Assembly (NCBI GenBank): GCA_041481445.1
Contig: JBGPBV010000106.1
Coordinates: 1-24,843, forward strand
Source of the DNA: AA29 sp041481445
GTDB lineage: Bacteria; Acidobacteriota; Vicinamibacteria; Fen-336
Direction of reading: 5' to 3'
DNA: 24,843 nt
Shown here: positions 22,921 to 24,843 of the stretch, piece after piece
Layout: every line of letters begins with the position of its first letter
How positions within the stretch are numbered: position 1 is the stretch's first letter
Made by a program: the position numbers and the translations under genes
Notes under the pieces: generated by a model
What the model was told of the DNA's origin: nothing
The model's input: only the letters and a program-made list of their open reading frames with translations
The model's database searches: none

Positions 22921-24843
22921 ATGAAGCGCGTCCGGCGCATGATCGTCCTCGCCGGCGCCGTCCTGTCCTCCTGCCGGGCCTCTCCGTCGTCGGTGGGGAC
23001 GTTCCCGGACGCGCCCGTCGTCCTCGTCTCCATCGACACCCTGCGCGCCGATCACCTGCCCGCCTACGGCTATGCCGCCGGCTCCACGCCGAGCCTCGAT
23101 CGGCTGGCCGCGGAGGGCGTCGTCTTCGACGACCTCTACAGCCATTGCCCCCTCACGCTGCCCGCCCACGCCTCGATGCTGACCGGCCTCCTGCCTCCGC
23201 ATCACGGTGTTCGCGACAACATCGGCTTCCGCCTCGGTCCCGATCACCTGACGCTGGCCACGCGCTTCCACGCCGCCGGCCGGCGCACGGGCGCCGCCGT
23301 CTCGGCGTACGTGCTGCGATCGGCCACCGGGATCGGCCAGGGCTTCGACTTCTACGACGACGCCATCCAGGTGGAGACGGGCACGGAGTCGATCGGCACC
23401 CTGCAGCGCGACGGCGCGCTCGGCGTCGAGGCCCTCACGAAATGGATCGGCCTTCTCGGGAGTGCCCGCTTCTTCGCGTTCCTCCATCTCTACGAGCCGC
23501 ACTCGCCGTACACGCCGCCGGAGCGGTACCGCGGGCGAGCCCTGCCCTACGACGGAGAGATCTCGTATGCCGACGAGCTGGTGGGGCGGCTCCTGGACGG
23601 GCTGCGGTCGAAGGGGCTCTACGACCGCGCGATCATCGTCGTGACCTCCGACCACGGCGAAGGCCTGGGGGACCACGGCGAGGAGGAGCACGGCATCTTC
23701 CTCTATCGCGAGGCCGTTCACGTCCCGCTGTTCCTGCGGTTGCCGGGCGCGATCCGTGCCGGCACGCGGGTGGCGGGAACGATCGCCCAGGCCGACCTCG
23801 CTCCCACGCTGCTCGACCTGGCCGGCGTGGCCGCGTCCGGCCTCGACGGGGTCTCCCTGCGCGCGACCCTCTCGCCGGCGCCGTTCGCCGGCCGGCCTGC
23901 GTATTCGGAGACGTTCTATCCGCGCTACCACCTCGGCTGGAGCGAGCTGTTCGCGGCCACCGAGGGGCGCTACCGCTACGTTCGCGCGCCGCGGCCGGAG
24001 CTCTTCGACCTCACCGCCGACGCCGGCGAGAAGCACAACGTCGTCGCCGACCGCGGCGGCGTCGCCGCGGCCATGAGCGCCTGGCTCGAGCAGCGCGGCG
24101 CGGGGGCAGGGGCGGCCGCGCCGGAGGAGGTCCCGAGCGACGTCCGCGAGAAGCTGCAGGCGCTCGGTTACGTCGGCTCGACCGCGGCGCGCCCGGCGGG
24201 CGCCTCCCTCCCCGATCCCAAGGAGCACATCGCGTCCTACGAGGACTTCAAGCGCGGCCTGGCGCTTCGCCTGGGCGGCCAGCGAGTGGCGGCGGTGGAC
24301 CAGTTCCGCCGTGTCCTGAAGGCGAACCCCGAGATGCGCGACGGCTGGGAGATGCTGGGGGCGACGCTGGTCGAGCTCGACCGCAAGAAGGAGGCGACGG
24401 AGGCGTTCGACCGCGCGATCGCCCTCGATCCCACCAGTCCCGAGCCCCACCTCGCCCTGGCCCGGATCCTCGCCCTCGACGGCCGTCGCGACACCGCCCT
24501 CAAGCACCTGGAGCTGGCGGCGGGGCGCGAGCCCGGCAAGGCCTACGAGATGATGGCGGAGCTGGCGCTCGACGCGAACGAGCTCGACCGTGCCGCCCTT
24601 CTCGCGCGGCGCAGCCTCGAGGCCGACCCGCGTCGGGTCATGAGCGCCTTCGTGCTGGGCGTGGTGGCGCAGCGGGCGGGCCGCTACGAGGAGGCGCTGG
24701 CTGCCTTGCGGCGGGCGGACGAGGCCAACCGCCTGCAGAAGGAGTCCGTCGTCTTCGGCCTCCACGCCCGCATGGCCGACTGCCTCGCCCGGTTGGGACG
24801 CGAGCCCGACGCGGAGCGCGAGTTCCTGGCCGAGATCTCCGCC
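22921..24843 (+). CDS. Sulfatase/alkaline-phosphatase-fold lipoprotein with C-terminal TPRs (3' end outside window)
   Basis: The frame runs 641 codons from the ATG at 22921 off the right edge. The N-terminus is a lipoprotein signal (RMIVLAGAVLSSC, C18). The hydrolase domain has VSIDTLRADHL (metal ligand D39), the nucleophile region CPLTLPAHASMLTG and VTSDHGEGLGDHG (D244, H245). The canonical sulfatase signature C/S-x-P-x-R reads T-L-P-A-H here, with T79 at the nucleophile position. It therefore cannot be a formylglycine sulfatase and should act as a Thr-nucleophile phospho-transferase or hydrolase, in the manner of LtaS or EptA-like enzymes. From about residue 440, TPR units follow (WEMLGATLVELDRKKEATEA, LALARILALDGRRDTALKHL). 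It is probably anchored outside the cytoplasmic membrane. The substrate is unknown. Confidence 0.85.
   Translation, partial: MKRVRRMIVLAGAVLSSCRASPSSVGTFPDAPVVLVSIDTLRADHLPAYGYAAGSTPSLDRLAAEGVVFDDLYSHCPLTLPAHASMLTGLLPPHHGVRDNIGFRLGPDHLTLATRFHAAGRRTGAAVSAYVLRSATGIGQGFDFYDDAIQVETGTESIGTLQRDGALGVEALTKWIGLLGSARFFAFLHLYEPHSPYTPPERYRGRALPYDGEISYADELVGRLLDGLRSKGLYDRAIIVVTSDHGEGLGDHGEEEHGIFLYREAVHVPLFLRLPGAIRAGTRVAGTIAQADLAPTLLDLAGVAASGLDGVSLRATLSPAPFAGRPAYSETFYPRYHLGWSELFAATEGRYRYVRAPRPELFDLTADAGEKHNVVADRGGVAAAMSAWLEQRGAGAGAAAPEEVPSDVREKLQALGYVGSTAARPAGASLPDPKEHIASYEDFKRGLALRLGGQRVAAVDQFRRVLKANPEMRDGWEMLGATLVELDRKKEATEAFDRAIALDPTSPEPHLALARILALDGRRDTALKHLELAAGREPGKAYEMMAELALDANELDRAALLARRSLEADPRRVMSAFVLGVVAQRAGRYEEALAALRRADEANRLQKESVVFGLHARMADCLARLGREPDAEREFLAEISA

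Overview
The window is GC-rich (roughly 70% by eye) and densely packed bacterial chromosome. I count 17 protein genes with convincing family features or context, plus one candidate 32-codon upstream ORF. I found no rRNA, tRNA, CRISPR array, IS element or phage gene, and no stretch over 300 bases without a gene. Start codons are a mix of ATG, GTG and TTG. Many genes overlap by ATGA/GTGA/TTGA, and several starts sit a few bases behind a TAnnnT (-10-like) box with no Shine-Dalgarno, suggesting leaderless transcripts. The gene mix (PrkA, XdhC/YqeC/YqeB, a multi-GAF hybrid kinase, LVIVD-repeat lipoprotein, sulfatase-TPR protein, MinD-like plus J/RodZ-like pair) suggests a soil or sediment lineage such as Acidobacteriota or a similar high-GC phylum. 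That placement is inference only.

Layout: (1) 1-1452, minus: exported TPR protein cut by the left edge. (2) 1542-5005, plus: acyl-CoA synthetase coupled by ATGA to a ThDP lyase that resembles animal ILVBL/HACL2, followed by a perfect 17-bp hairpin between convergent genes. (3) 5084-7147, minus: PrkA kinase. (4) 7335-9204, plus: cysteine dioxygenase and a class III CoA-transferase. (5) 9329-12844, plus: hybrid histidine kinase (receiver, four GAF-like segments, kinase core, second receiver). (6) 12878-17977, plus: a possible leader ORF, a DHH phosphoesterase with a Rossmann-like N-terminus, an LVIVD lipoprotein, and the molybdenum-hydroxylase accessory trio YqeC, XdhC and YqeB-like. (7) 18046-20157, plus: a small exported protein, a MinD-like ATPase and a degenerate J-domain/RodZ-like HTH protein. 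(8) 20127-22846, minus: RpiB-like isomerase, then DeoC aldolase, then an NCS1 nucleobase transporter. (9) 22921-24843, plus: sulfatase-fold lipoprotein with TPRs, cut by the right edge.

The most interesting unit is region 8. DeoC carries a short amphipathic N-terminal helix resembling bacterial-microcompartment encapsulation peptides, followed by a Cys-rich linker. The RpiB-like partner has its own N-terminal extension and Asp where the usual catalytic Cys lies. Sugar-phosphate-utilising microcompartments pair exactly these two enzymes, yet no shell gene is in the window. With the nucleobase transporter behind them, this reads as a (deoxy)nucleoside salvage operon whose enzymes may be packaged by shell proteins encoded elsewhere. 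Two genes (the NCS1 transporter and the YqeB-like protein) have no ATG, GTG or TTG start that would preserve their conserved N-termini, which is a second anomaly.
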